Assembly (NCBI GenBank): GCA_016708725.1
Contig: JADJFE010000030.1
Span: forward strand, 496,001-560,000
From: Candidatus Aalborgicola bjergmarkensis
Lineage (GTDB): Bacteria > Pseudomonadota > Gammaproteobacteria > Burkholderiales > Burkholderiaceae_C
Direction: 5' to 3'
DNA length: 64,000 nucleotides
In this document: positions 35,742 through 44,169 of the stretch, in pieces
Position numbering within the stretch: the first letter of the stretch is position 1
Layout of the letters: each line of letters begins with the position of its first letter
Made by a program: the position numbers and the translations under genes
The notes under the pieces: generated by a model
What the model was told of the DNA's origin: nothing
Databases searched by the model: none
The model's input: the letters and a program-made list of their open reading frames with translations, nothing else

Positions 35742-37364
35742 ATGACCAGCGTAGAAAAAACACTGCACAACCTGGTATGCATTGCGCTACTGGGCGCTGT
35801 TGCGTCTGCGGCTTTGGCGCAGGCCACAACACCCGCTGCACTGCACGATGCGGCGGCGCGCTCGAACCGGCTCATCATCAAGCTCAGGCCCAGCAACAGT
35901 ACCAACACCAGCAGCAAGGATCAGCTACAGGGTCTGGCTTCCTACCGGGAGCGCATTCAGGCGCTGAATGCCGACCCCTCGTCTGCATTGCACTATCTGA
36001 AATCGGTTTCACCCCACACCCACGTGGCCGTGACGAACCAGCGTTTCAGCCACGCCGATCTTAGCGCGCTGGCCCGAAAAATTGCGCAAGACCCACAGGT
36101 GGAGTATGCCGAAGTGGATGAGCGGGTGTACCGCCATTTTGTCCCCAACGACAGCGCGTATGGCGCGCAGCAATGGAACCTGAAATCCCCTGTACAGGAA
36201 GCCGGTGGTGCGAATTTGCCCGATGCATGGGGACGTTCTTTGGCAGGAGCGCCCCTGAACGGTGCCCGCGTGACCGTAGCCATACTGGATAGCGGTTATC
36301 GCCCGCATGCCGATCTGGTGCCCAACATCGTTCCTGGCTATGACCTCATCAGCTCCGATGCGTTGGGAGACTTTCGCACCGCCAATGACGGCGATGGCCG
36401 CGATGCCGATGCGCTCGATCCTGGCGACTGGAATGACTACAGCGACGAATGCCCTGTCGAGAACTCGTCCTGGCATGGCACGCACATCGCTGGAATCATT
36501 GGCGCTGTGGGTAACAACAGTACCGGCATCATCGGCGTTGCCTATGGCGCCAGAATTTTGCCCGTGCGGGTGCTGGGGGTGTGCGGTGGTTTCAGCTCCG
36601 ACACCGCTGCGGGTTTGCAGTGGGCCGCAGGGCTGGACGTTCCAGGTGTTGCGCGCAATCCGAATGTCGCCAAGGTCATCAACCTGAGTTTTGGCCGTGA
36701 CGGCATCTGTTCACAGACCTACCAGGAAGCCATCACGGCGGCACGGCGCGCGGGCAGCGTGATCGTGGCATCGACCGGCAATGAATACCAGACGCACATC
36801 ACACAACCGGCTAACTGCTCCGGCGTGCTGGCAGTCACGGCGCACGACCACACGGGCACCAACAACGCATGGGCCAATATCGGCCCAGGTACCACCCTCA
36901 GCGCCCCTGGCGACAGCATTTACTCTACCAGCAATACCGGCGTTACCATACCCGCCAAAGACAGTTACGACCACGCAAGCGGCACCAGCTATGCCGCGCC
37001 CCACGTAGCCGGTGTTGCGGCCTTGCTGCACCAGATCAAGCCCGGCATCTCCCCGGACGAAGTGGAAACCATTCTGACCAGTTCCGCCAGGCCGCATCCG
37101 CAGGGGACGCGCTGCAGCACGCGCAGCGACTGTGGCGCCGGTCTGCTCGATGCATCCAAAGCGGTGCAGACTTTGTTGCCATCAACAACTCCCGCCGCCC
37201 CCACTGCTTCCGAAAACCCGGCTGCGGCCAGCGGCGGCGGTGGCGGCGCGCTCGACTGGCTGGATGTGCTGGCCGGTATGCTCGTGCTCCTGGCCACTGC
37301 AGGGTTACGCCGATTGGTGCCTGGTAAAACGGTGCACCAACAGGACCATAACGATGCCGCCTAA
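35742..37364 (+). CDS. Secreted subtilisin-like (S8) protease with GlyGly-CTERM-like tail
   Basis: 540 residues. Signal peptide 1-26 (cut near ALAQA), a prodomain (about 40-130), then the catalytic domain with triad D183 (VAILDSGY), H245 (SWHGTH) and S416 (GTSYAAPH). At the end a Gly-rich GGGGG stretch (about residue 513) is followed by a hydrophobic helix (LDWLDVLAGMLVLLATAG) and basic residues LRRLVPGK, the three-part layout of a GlyGly-CTERM sorting tail. The next gene, in antisense, encodes a rhombosortase-like protease that would remove such a tail. The 3' end overlaps that gene by 60 bp. A type II secretion system elsewhere would be needed for export. Confidence 0.92.
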   Translation: MTSVEKTLHNLVCIALLGAVASAALAQATTPAALHDAAARSNRLIIKLRPSNSTNTSSKDQLQGLASYRERIQALNADPSSALHYLKSVSPHTHVAVTNQRFSHADLSALARKIAQDPQVEYAEVDERVYRHFVPNDSAYGAQQWNLKSPVQEAGGANLPDAWGRSLAGAPLNGARVTVAILDSGYRPHADLVPNIVPGYDLISSDALGDFRTANDGDGRDADALDPGDWNDYSDECPVENSSWHGTHIAGIIGAVGNNSTGIIGVAYGARILPVRVLGVCGGFSSDTAAGLQWAAGLDVPGVARNPNVAKVINLSFGRDGICSQTYQEAITAARRAGSVIVASTGNEYQTHITQPANCSGVLAVTAHDHTGTNNAWANIGPGTTLSAPGDSIYSTSNTGVTIPAKDSYDHASGTSYAAPHVAGVAALLHQIKPGISPDEVETILTSSARPHPQGTRCSTRSDCGAGLLDASKAVQTLLPSTTPAAPTASENPAAASGGGGGALDWLDVLAGMLVLLATAGLRRLVPGKTVHQQDHNDAA

Positions 37365-37910
37365 TGCGCCAGCCTCATGCGCCGGGTAGTAGATTGCCTG
37401 TTCTACCGATCCCGATGCCCGTTGCAGCAACAACTTGAGCACAAGGCCCAGCAGCAATACCCAGCCCGTGCCCACCATACGCAAGTTGCCCTGGGTGATG
37501 CACAAAAAATAGGCAATGTTGCCCGCCAGCAGGCCATGCAAGGCGCCCGAGGCTCCGGCATAGTACATGCAGCGCAGGTCCAGCGCCAGCACCCAGGCTA
37601 CCCCGATATGGCCGCCCAGCAACGCGCCCCACTGCCAACGCACGGGCACCAAAGCCCTGAAAGCTAAAGGAAGGACGGCCATGGCGACGGCATTTTTGCC
37701 GGCATGCCAAGCATTGAGGTGTACCCACTGTGCGCTGAAAAGCAGCCACCAATCACCTGCTGCGTAGCCGGGGCGCACAAAATGCCCGGTTGTGCCTGAA
37801 CCCAAGGTCCACTGCACTCCCAGTATCACCCCGGCAAACACCAGGGACCACCAGGAGGCTACGGGTGGGGGGCGGAGCGGGAGATCAGGTGGCGATGCAG
37901 GCCAGGGCAT
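37305..37910 (-). CDS. rrtA: Rhombosortase-like intramembrane rhomboid protease
   Basis: 201 residues, six or so membrane helices. Rhomboid active-site elements are the serine motif GASG (S121) in YYAGASGALHGL and a late histidine in YYPAHEAGALGG (H178); HLNAWHAGKNAV near residue 64 matches the upstream conserved His/Asn helix. The Y-x-G-x-SG-x-LHG pattern is characteristic of rhombosortases, which cleave GlyGly-CTERM proteins. The gene overlaps the 3' end of the subtilase gene by 60 bp (tail to tail) and the nagZ 3' end by 26 bp. The likely substrate is therefore encoded next door. It could also be an ordinary rhomboid. Confidence 0.85.
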   Translation of the reverse strand: MPWPASPPDLPLRPPPVASWWSLVFAGVILGVQWTLGSGTTGHFVRPGYAAGDWWLLFSAQWVHLNAWHAGKNAVAMAVLPLAFRALVPVRWQWGALLGGHIGVAWVLALDLRCMYYAGASGALHGLLAGNIAYFLCITQGNLRMVGTGWVLLLGLVLKLLLQRASGSVEQAIYYPAHEAGALGGIVMVLLVHRFTRHQSA

Positions 37911-39018
37911 GCAGATAGGCTGGCTGCACCATGAGGACCTCCCAATCCGGGGCAGGCACTAACGGCAGCAAGGCTTGCCTGCGGGCCTCGCTGGCAAGGT
38001 TGGCCTGCCATTGCCCCTGGGCCTGGGCTTTGCTCAACCCGGCAAGCAGCGCATCAATGGGGTTGATCCCATCCGCGCCGTCTTCGTTGATGGACTGGTT
38101 GCACAGCAACACCATGTCGCAGCCTGCATTCAGCGCAGCCACCGCCGCCTGGGTGTAACTAAGCTCCTGGCCATCCAGCAAACGGGCGCCTGCCATGCTC
38201 AGGTCGTCGCTGAAAATGGCACCGCCAAAACCCAGTTGCGTGCGCAAAACATCCTGCAGCCAGATGTGGGAAAAACCAGCTGGACGTACATCCACCCTGG
38301 GGTAAATCACATGGGCAGGCATGACGCTGCGCAAGACGGTGCTCAACCAGCGGTAAGGCGCCGCATCATCGGTCAGGATGGCCTTGAGGCTGCGTTCGTC
38401 CACCGGAATGTCGGTATGCGAATCCGCCGTGACAAAACCGTGACCCGGAAAATGCTTGCCGCAATTGGCCATGCCACTGAGCAGCAGACCATGCATCAGA
38501 CTCTTGGCCAGCAAGGCCACCACGCGCGGGTCCTGGTCAAAGGCCCGATCACCAATGACACTGCTGGCACCATAATCCAGGTCCAGCACCGGGGTGAAGC
38601 TCAAGTCCACACCACAGGCGCGCAGCTCGGCCCCCAGCACATAGCCGCAGGCGCTGGCCACGTTGGAGGCATCCAGCGGACCCGCCTTTTTGGCCCTACT
38701 GTCCTTGTTGTCCTTCTTGCTTTTTTTGGCTTTCTTTTCATCCATCCACATCGTTCCCAGGGAGCGCATGGGTGGCAGGTGGGTAAACCCATCGGTTTTG
38801 AAACGTTGTACGCGCCCACCCTCGTGATCGACACAAATCAGCAGATCCGCGCGCAATTTCTTGATGGCGCGGCACAAGGCGCTCAGTTGATCCCGGTCCT
38901 GCCAGTTGCGCGCAAACAGAATCAAGCCGCCAACCAGGGGGTGTTTCAAACGTTTGCGATCCAGTTTGCTCAGGGTCAAACCGGCAATGTCAATAATCAG
39001 GGGGGCATGCGAACCCAT
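37885..39018 (-). CDS. nagZ: Beta-N-acetylhexosaminidase NagZ
   Basis: 377 residues of glycoside hydrolase family 3. Motifs are IDIAGLTL at the start, VDHEGGRVQRF, KHFPGHG followed by TADSHTDIPV (with the catalytic Asp-His dyad loop) and the nucleophile Asp in IFSDDLSM. The enzyme removes GlcNAc from muropeptides in the cytoplasm during peptidoglycan recycling. An unusual Lys-rich insertion (DEKKAKKSKKDNKDSRAKK) lies at about residues 93-111. At 377 residues it is slightly longer than the usual 340, largely because of this insertion. The 3' end overlaps the rhombosortase start. Confidence 0.94.
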   Translation of the reverse strand: MGSHAPLIIDIAGLTLSKLDRKRLKHPLVGGLILFARNWQDRDQLSALCRAIKKLRADLLICVDHEGGRVQRFKTDGFTHLPPMRSLGTMWMDEKKAKKSKKDNKDSRAKKAGPLDASNVASACGYVLGAELRACGVDLSFTPVLDLDYGASSVIGDRAFDQDPRVVALLAKSLMHGLLLSGMANCGKHFPGHGFVTADSHTDIPVDERSLKAILTDDAAPYRWLSTVLRSVMPAHVIYPRVDVRPAGFSHIWLQDVLRTQLGFGGAIFSDDLSMAGARLLDGQELSYTQAAVAALNAGCDMVLLCNQSINEDGADGINPIDALLAGLSKAQAQGQWQANLASEARRQALLPLVPAPDWEVLMVQPAYLHALACIAT

Positions 39019-39039
39019 ACAGTGTCTGGCCTATCTGAC

Positions 39040-39657
39040 CTATTTGGCCTTGTACGCTGCGCTTTGAATAACCATGTAGGTTACCGCGTTGCGCAGATCG
39101 GTGTCACTCAGGTTGGCCAGTCCCGCGCGGGGTGGCATGCCTTTGTGGCCGCTGATTGCACTTTGCACCAGTGCGTCCACGCCCTTGATCAAACGCGGCT
39201 TCCAGTCTTCGAAATGGTCGATGCGTGGAGCACCGTCAACGCCCGTACCATGGCATTTGATGCAGTGGCTTTGCACCAGTTGCTCGCCAGTTCCCGTTGC
39301 AGGGGATGCATAGGGTTTTTTAGGGTCCGCAGCACGACCACCGCTGGACATGAAAGCGATGGCGCGGCTGATTTCCAGATCGGAGAGGTTGGATTGCCCT
39401 CCGTGGGCGGGCATTTTTCCGGTGCCGACAATGGCGTGAATCATGAGTTTCTCAAACCCGTTTTGGGCACGTTTGGTCCAGGCCGCCAAGTCGCCAATCA
39501 AAGGCGCTCCGTCTTTGCCGCTGGCATGGCAGGCGGCACACGTGGTTTCCACCACCTCGCGTCCTGATCTACTTTCCGCCATCGCGTTGCCGGTTACAAA
39601 AATCAAAGCAAAAGTCAAAGCCGCAAAGGCTGTGGTCAACAATTTAGGTGTCCGCAT
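39040..39657 (-). CDS. Dihaem c-type cytochrome (c5-like)
   Basis: 205 residues with a signal peptide (1-27, ending AMAES) and two haem-binding motifs, CAACH and CIKCH, each in a domain with a downstream Met ligand candidate (GKMPAHGG and KGMPPRAG). The two halves are homologous, so it arose by domain duplication. It is a periplasmic electron carrier, as in cytochrome c5 proteins that pass electrons to terminal oxidases. It lies 21 bp upstream of nagZ on the same strand and is divergent from the aminopeptidase P gene. Confidence 0.92.
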   Translation of the reverse strand: MRTPKLLTTAFAALTFALIFVTGNAMAESRSGREVVETTCAACHASGKDGAPLIGDLAAWTKRAQNGFEKLMIHAIVGTGKMPAHGGQSNLSDLEISRAIAFMSSGGRAADPKKPYASPATGTGEQLVQSHCIKCHGTGVDGAPRIDHFEDWKPRLIKGVDALVQSAISGHKGMPPRAGLANLSDTDLRNAVTYMVIQSAAYKAK

Positions 39658-39777
39658 AGGATCTTTCCACGTTTCAAGCCACGCCCCTCAAGGAGCAATC
39701 AAGGAGCAAAAAGGGATTCTATCCCCGCAAAGGTGCAGGCCCCATAATCCAATACGCATCTTTTTCAACTACGCCCC

Positions 39778-41607
39778 ATGGATAAACCACCTGAGAACCC
39801 CATTAACCCTACTAACCCCGTTATTGCGCGCCTTGCGCGTATCCGCACCGCCTTGCAGGACCATCAGGCACAGGCGGTGCTGGTGCCGTCATCCGACCCC
39901 CACTTGTCGGAATACCTGCCCGGGCGTTGGCAGACACGGCAATGGGCCAGCGGATTCACCGGCTCTGCCGGAACGCTGGTAGTTACCCAGAATTGCGCGG
40001 TCTTGTTCACCGACAGCCGCTACTGGACACAAGCACACACGCAACTGCAGGGCAGCGGCATCGTGCTGGAAAAGGTCACGGCCAGTGCCACTTCGCCGCA
40101 CAACGATTGGTTGGCCCGCAACCTGCCATCCGGCTCTTGCGTACTGGTGGACGGCCAGGTGCTCGGTCTGTCCGCCGAAAAAACCCTGCGCGTCGCACTC
40201 ACTGCCGCAAACATCACCCTGCGCACCGATGTGGACCTCTTTAACACGGTCTGGAGTGCGCGTCCCGCCCTGCCGCAAGCCGCAGTGCTGGAACACCCGC
40301 AGCCCTTTGCCACACAAACCCGCGCGGAAAAACTGGCCCAGGTGCGTGCAGCCATGGCACAAGACGGCTGCACAGCGCATTTCATCTCGGCTGTGGACGA
40401 CATCGCCTGGATGCTCAACCTGCGCGGCAGCGACGTGCCCTACAACCCGGTTTTCCTGGCGCATGCACTGCTCAGTGCCGAGTCTGTCATGCTGTTTATA
40501 TCCCCAGGCAAAATCAGCACGGACCTGGCGGCTAGATTGTCCGAAGATGGCATCACCGTGCACGACTACGCCGCCGCACCGCAAGCCCTGGCGGCCATTG
40601 CGGCAGGAAGTCGCATACTGATTGATCCGCGCCGTGTCACATTCGGCCTGCGCCAGAACCTCCAGGCCGACGTCGTGACCGTCGAGGCCACCAACCCCTG
40701 TACCTTGCTCAAGAGCCGTAAAAATGGCGCGCAAGCCGACTGCATCCGCCAGGCCATGGAGGAAGATGGTGCCGCCATGTGCGCGTTTTACGCCTGGTTC
40801 GAGCAGGCCCTGGCAACGCAAACCGTGACCGAACTCGATGTGGCCGAGCGCTTGAACGCCGCACGCGCCAGGCGCAAGGACTTCATGGGATTGAGTTTTC
40901 CGGTCATTGCCGGGTTCAATGCCAATGGTGCGCTCCCCCACTACTGCGCCACCGAATCTGCGTATGCCACCATTGCGGGCAACGGCTTGCTGCTGATCGA
41001 TTCGGGCGGCCACTACCTGGGGGGCACCACCGACATCACCCGAACCTGGGCCATTGGCGAAACCAGCGACGCACAACGGCGCGACTACACCGCCGTCCTC
41101 AAGGGCATGCTGGCCTTGAGCCGCACCCGTTTCCCGCTGGGCACGCTCTCTCCCATGTTGGACGCCATCGCCCGCGCGCCGCTGTGGGCCCAAGGGCTGG
41201 ACTACGGCCACGGCACCGGCCACGGTGTGGGTTATTACCTCAACGTGCACGAAGGCCCGCAAAGCTTCAGCCAGGCCACGCCCGAGAAACACCACGCCAT
41301 GCAAGCCGGTATGCTCACGTCGATTGAACCCGGTGTGTACCGCGAGGGCCAATGGGGCGTGCGCATCGAAAACCTGGTTCTCACGGTGTCCGCACCCACC
41401 CGCGAACGCGATGCCTTCGGTCCGATGTTGCAATTTGAAACCGTGACCCTGTGCCCCATAGACCTGCGCTGCATCGAGCGCAGCATGCTCGATGCCCAGG
41501 AGATCGCCTGGCTCAACGCATACCACGCCCAGGTGCGCGAACGCCTGCGCCCCTTGCTCAATGGCGCTGCACTGGATTGGCTGCTGCGACGCACAGCGGC
41601 CATCTGA
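39778..41607 (+). CDS. Xaa-Pro aminopeptidase (M24B, aminopeptidase P type)
   Basis: 609 residues with the three-domain layout of long (eukaryote-like) aminopeptidase P: two N-terminal creatinase-like domains and a C-terminal pita-bread domain. Dinuclear metal ligands are seen in DSGGHYLGGTTDITR (two Asp), GHGTGHGVG (His), TSIEPG (Glu) and GVRIENL (Glu). The enzyme removes N-terminal residues before proline in the cytoplasm. ATG at 39778 gives a usual length. It is followed closely by the 4.5S RNA gene. Confidence 0.93.
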   Translation: MDKPPENPINPTNPVIARLARIRTALQDHQAQAVLVPSSDPHLSEYLPGRWQTRQWASGFTGSAGTLVVTQNCAVLFTDSRYWTQAHTQLQGSGIVLEKVTASATSPHNDWLARNLPSGSCVLVDGQVLGLSAEKTLRVALTAANITLRTDVDLFNTVWSARPALPQAAVLEHPQPFATQTRAEKLAQVRAAMAQDGCTAHFISAVDDIAWMLNLRGSDVPYNPVFLAHALLSAESVMLFISPGKISTDLAARLSEDGITVHDYAAAPQALAAIAAGSRILIDPRRVTFGLRQNLQADVVTVEATNPCTLLKSRKNGAQADCIRQAMEEDGAAMCAFYAWFEQALATQTVTELDVAERLNAARARRKDFMGLSFPVIAGFNANGALPHYCATESAYATIAGNGLLLIDSGGHYLGGTTDITRTWAIGETSDAQRRDYTAVLKGMLALSRTRFPLGTLSPMLDAIARAPLWAQGLDYGHGTGHGVGYYLNVHEGPQSFSQATPEKHHAMQAGMLTSIEPGVYREGQWGVRIENLVLTVSAPTRERDAFGPMLQFETVTLCPIDLRCIERSMLDAQEIAWLNAYHAQVRERLRPLLNGAALDWLLRRTAAI

Positions 41608-41630
41608 TATTTGAGCATCCGAATATCGCC

Positions 41631-41636
41631 TAGAAT
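41631..41636 (+). promoter_or_regulatory. Probable -10 box for the 4.5S RNA gene
   Basis: TAGAAT lies 7-8 bases before the predicted RNA 5' end. A TTGAGC at 41611-41616 could be the -35 but the 14-base spacing is short. Confidence 0.5.
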
Positions 41637-41639
41637 AGC

Positions 41640-41741
41640 CCCCGACGGGCCTTCCCGCATGGTAAAGCGGCCAACCGGGTCAGGTGGGGAACCAAGCAGC
41701 CCTAACTGTGGAGCCAGTGCCGGGGTCAAGGCTCGTCAATC
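41640..41741 (+). ncRNA. ffs: Signal recognition particle RNA (4.5S, small bacterial type)
   Basis: The terminal stem pairs GACGGGCCTT (41644-41653) with AAGGCTCGTC (41728-41737). The apical domain contains GGTCAGG, GGAA and AAGCAGCC, the conserved SRP core where the Ffh protein binds. Length of about 100 nt fits the bacterial 4.5S RNA. A T-rich tail near 41750 may end transcription. Confidence 0.92.
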
Positions 41742-41766
41742 CCCCCTTATTTTTGGACTGCATCCC

Positions 41767-41981
41767 ATGCTCATGGGCGAACTACGCAGCCAAATCGACG
41801 CTGCCTGGAATTCTTTCTGGTCGGGTGGTATTTCCAATCCGATTGGGCAAGATTGCCAGCGCCGGGCAAAACGGTCAGTTCCGCACACCGGTACATCAAA
41901 GCCACCCACCGCACCGCCTTGCAGGAATTGGATAGACTGTTTGCATCCCTCCAACACCGTGCTTTCTCTGGAGAACTTTGA
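41767..41981 (+). pseudogene. Fossil type I restriction-modification locus (hsdM and hsdS pieces)
   Basis: Three pieces in different frames lie end to end. At 41767 an ATG opens MLMGELRSQIDAAWNSFWSG followed by GISNP, the hallmark start of HsdM methyltransferases. From about 41848 another frame reads KIASAGQNGQFRTP, an internal HsdM segment that precedes the catalytic domain. From 41892 a third reads YIKATHRTALQELDRLFASL then QHRAFSGEL before TGA at 41979-41981, the usual C terminus of HsdS specificity subunits. No functional product is possible. A solo IS91-like end starts about 10 bp later. Confidence 0.75.
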
Positions 41982-41992
41982 ATGCGCCCGCC

Positions 41993-42090
41993 TTTCGATT
42001 GCCAGACCGAGGATCGCAAGGTGCAAAATGGGGATTTTGACGATGGGCCAGGATGCGATACTTGGGTTCATGCGGTTGAATTTCCTATCC
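41993..42090 (+). repeat. Solo IS91-like terminus
   Basis: Matches 6050-6158 and the inverted end at 24145-24270 (TTTCGATTGCCAGACCG ... ATTTCCTATCC), with no transposase attached. On the minus strand the end GGATAGG is preceded by GAAC, one of the tetranucleotides at which IS91 is known to insert. It separates the hsd fossil from the CheX-like gene. Confidence 0.75.
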
Positions 42091-42111
42091 GTTCTAATTT
42101 TGTAGGCCAAT

Positions 42112-42735
42112 ATGGATAAAGATACAACGATGGACAGTTTTGATAACAGGGTCCCGCTTGTTAAAGAGAAACTCCGCGAACTGGTGCGCTATGCTGCACT
42201 TTCGCGACTGAAAATACATGCTGACTGCCAAGATGTGGAACAGGTAGAGCTAAGCGATGATTTTCGACCTGGAAAGGTTCTGGCCAACAACATGGTGTTT
42301 ATTTTGGTGTCCGGCGAGTCTGTTCGCATGACGTTCAAGGTTCACTTCAATGGCGATGTGGCCAGGAGTCTGGCTTTTCGGGTGTTCGGCGGTGCGTCAG
42401 ACTCGGCAATTTCGATTCAGCGCGCTGTAGACTATATCAAGGAATATTGCAATTTAGTTGCTGGTAGCGTCGTATCAGTTTTCGAGGAACTCGACATCGG
42501 CCTTGGAATGAGCCTGCCCCATTCGACGCGCGGCTTTTACGAAGTATTTTCCGATTACCAGGAGCAGCAACACCCTATTATTATTTTCAACGATTTCTGG
42601 TCGTTGAACGTAAATAAAAAAGTGCTTCATTGCAGCGTTGTGCTGGAAATACTCGATTGCAAAAAACTCGAAAAGTTGATTGGCTTTGAATTTGCCGTGC
42701 CGGAAGACAATCACGATGAATTGGATTTTCTATGA
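42112..42735 (+). CDS. CheX-type chemotaxis phosphatase-like protein
   Basis: 207 residues, soluble. It carries the CheC/CheX phosphatase signature D107-x3-E111-x2-N114 followed by P136 (N-x21-P), within DYIKEYCNLVAG, which in CheX inserts Glu and Asn into the CheY active site to remove phosphate. The protein ends in a short acidic-hydrophobic tail, HDELDFL, like those of the two related proteins at 61904 and 62472. It overlaps the next gene (ATGA), a PAS-GGDEF protein, and a CheY-like regulator follows. It therefore likely resets that receiver. ATG at 42130 is an alternative start. Outside the signature, similarity to known CheX was judged by pattern only. Confidence 0.7.
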   Translation: MDKDTTMDSFDNRVPLVKEKLRELVRYAALSRLKIHADCQDVEQVELSDDFRPGKVLANNMVFILVSGESVRMTFKVHFNGDVARSLAFRVFGGASDSAISIQRAVDYIKEYCNLVAGSVVSVFEELDIGLGMSLPHSTRGFYEVFSDYQEQQHPIIIFNDFWSLNVNKKVLHCSVVLEILDCKKLEKLIGFEFAVPEDNHDELDFL

Positions 42736-44138
42736 GCAATATAAATCTGGACTTGCAGGCCTCGCACAAGATGCTGACGCTGCTTGACGAAGCAAACGCC
42801 AATACTGAATCGGTGATTGATCTGATCCCCGGTATTTTTGTAGTTATCAATGACCGGCATGAGGTTTTGCGCGCCAACGCCGAGTTTATCCGGATGGTCG
42901 GCCTGGACCAGGATGCCTCGTTCAAACTGCCGATGGAGAATCTTTTTCATTCCAAAAATTGGGAGATATTCGCGCACCAGGTAAAAAAAGTTATCCGCGG
43001 CGGCGGGACCGCTGGCGCAGTTAAATTCGAGCTGGATATGATGGCTGGCGGCAGTGACTCTTTGGGGCGGCCATTTCACTGGATACTGACATGCATGAAT
43101 GCCCGCAACAAGAGTGAAGGACAACTGGTCACAGTTTTCGGTCACGATATGTCCGAAATGCGCGAAGCCGAGCGACGTCTGGTTGACATATTCACAAATA
43201 TTCCATTGGGGATATTCACGATAAACCGGAATGGCACGGTGAGCAACGCTTATTCAAGCTACCTTGAAACCATGCTCGATTGCGACTCGCTGGCGGGGCT
43301 GCATGTGAATGATGTCCTGTTTCAGTCAGCATTGACCAATATGGACAACCAGGCGATAAGGAACATCGAGGCCGTCACAGCATGCATGGGTAAGTCTGAT
43401 ATTGAGTTTGGCGAGTACTCAAAACTTTTCCCCCAGGAGTTTTTTCGCCATTCCAGCGGTGATGTGAATAATGGCCGCTGGTTGAAAGTTACCTATCAGC
43501 CGGTTATATTCAATCACATTGTCGAGCAACTGCTTATCATTCTCGAAGACCAGAGCGCTATAGTCAATGCGGATCGGGAAATGAAAAAAGCAGCGCAGGA
43601 ACGTGAGCAGAGCCTGGCTGTTTACGAAAGTGCAATACGCGATCCGTTGACTGGTCTATATACCCGCTTGTATATGAAGGATGCTGTGGTAGCCATGTTG
43701 GACAGCCACGACAGCGGTGCCATCGACCAGGCGTCAATGGTGATTTTCGATATCGACCACTTCAAGCGCATCAACGACACATACGGACACCAAAGCGGAG
43801 ATATTGTTCTGAGCCGCGTTGCAGAGGTTATATTGAGGATGTCTGGCGAAAATCACATTCCAATCCGTTTTGGAGGCGAGGAGTTTATTGTTTTCTTGCC
43901 CTATGACAATAAACACGCGTTCGAGTTGGCTGAGGCAATTCGCAAGACGGTTGAGCAAACTGCGCATGACTTGGGCGACTCCGTGATCAAAGTTACCATT
44001 AGCGGCGGGATAGCAATGCATCAGTGCGGTGAGTCGCTGGAGAACCTCATTCACCGGGCTGATCTGTTTCTTTATGCCGCAAAGAAGAATGGCCGCAACA
44101 GAAATATCGTTGAAACCAGTCAGTTGTACGTAGAGTAA
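42732..44138 (+). CDS. PAS-PAS-GGDEF diguanylate cyclase
   Basis: 468 residues, no membrane helix. A first PAS domain (about 22-140) is followed by a second PAS-like region (about 148-275, with IPLGIFTINRNG and SSYLETML), a short coiled coil and a GGDEF domain with the intact active site RFGGEEF. No RxxD inhibitory site is present at the usual position. The second PAS-like region resembles the one in the kinase at 58334 (MPQGVLTV ... SAYLETIF), linking the two loci. It starts at an ATGA overlap with the CheX-like gene and is followed 31 bp later by a CheY-like gene. Output is probably c-di-GMP. Confidence 0.92.
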   Translation: MSNINLDLQASHKMLTLLDEANANTESVIDLIPGIFVVINDRHEVLRANAEFIRMVGLDQDASFKLPMENLFHSKNWEIFAHQVKKVIRGGGTAGAVKFELDMMAGGSDSLGRPFHWILTCMNARNKSEGQLVTVFGHDMSEMREAERRLVDIFTNIPLGIFTINRNGTVSNAYSSYLETMLDCDSLAGLHVNDVLFQSALTNMDNQAIRNIEAVTACMGKSDIEFGEYSKLFPQEFFRHSSGDVNNGRWLKVTYQPVIFNHIVEQLLIILEDQSAIVNADREMKKAAQEREQSLAVYESAIRDPLTGLYTRLYMKDAVVAMLDSHDSGAIDQASMVIFDIDHFKRINDTYGHQSGDIVLSRVAEVILRMSGENHIPIRFGGEEFIVFLPYDNKHAFELAEAIRKTVEQTAHDLGDSVIKVTISGGIAMHQCGESLENLIHRADLFLYAAKKNGRNRNIVETSQLYVE

Positions 44139-44169
44139 GAGACGTAGCAACAAGAAAAATGGAGAAAAT

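Noticed and set aside
37975..39567. A 530-codon plus-strand frame opposite nagZ and the cytochrome gene
   Set aside because: It is antisense to two genes with intact motifs (KHFPGHG, two CxxCH) and has no recognisable domain.
39889..41526. A 545-codon open frame on the minus strand
   Set aside because: It lies wholly antisense to the aminopeptidase P gene, whose metal ligands are all conserved; high G+C explains the long shadow.
41630..41760. tRNA gene after the aminopeptidase gene
   Set aside because: The stem and the GGTCAGG/GGAA/AAGCAGCC core match the 4.5S SRP RNA and no cloverleaf can be drawn.
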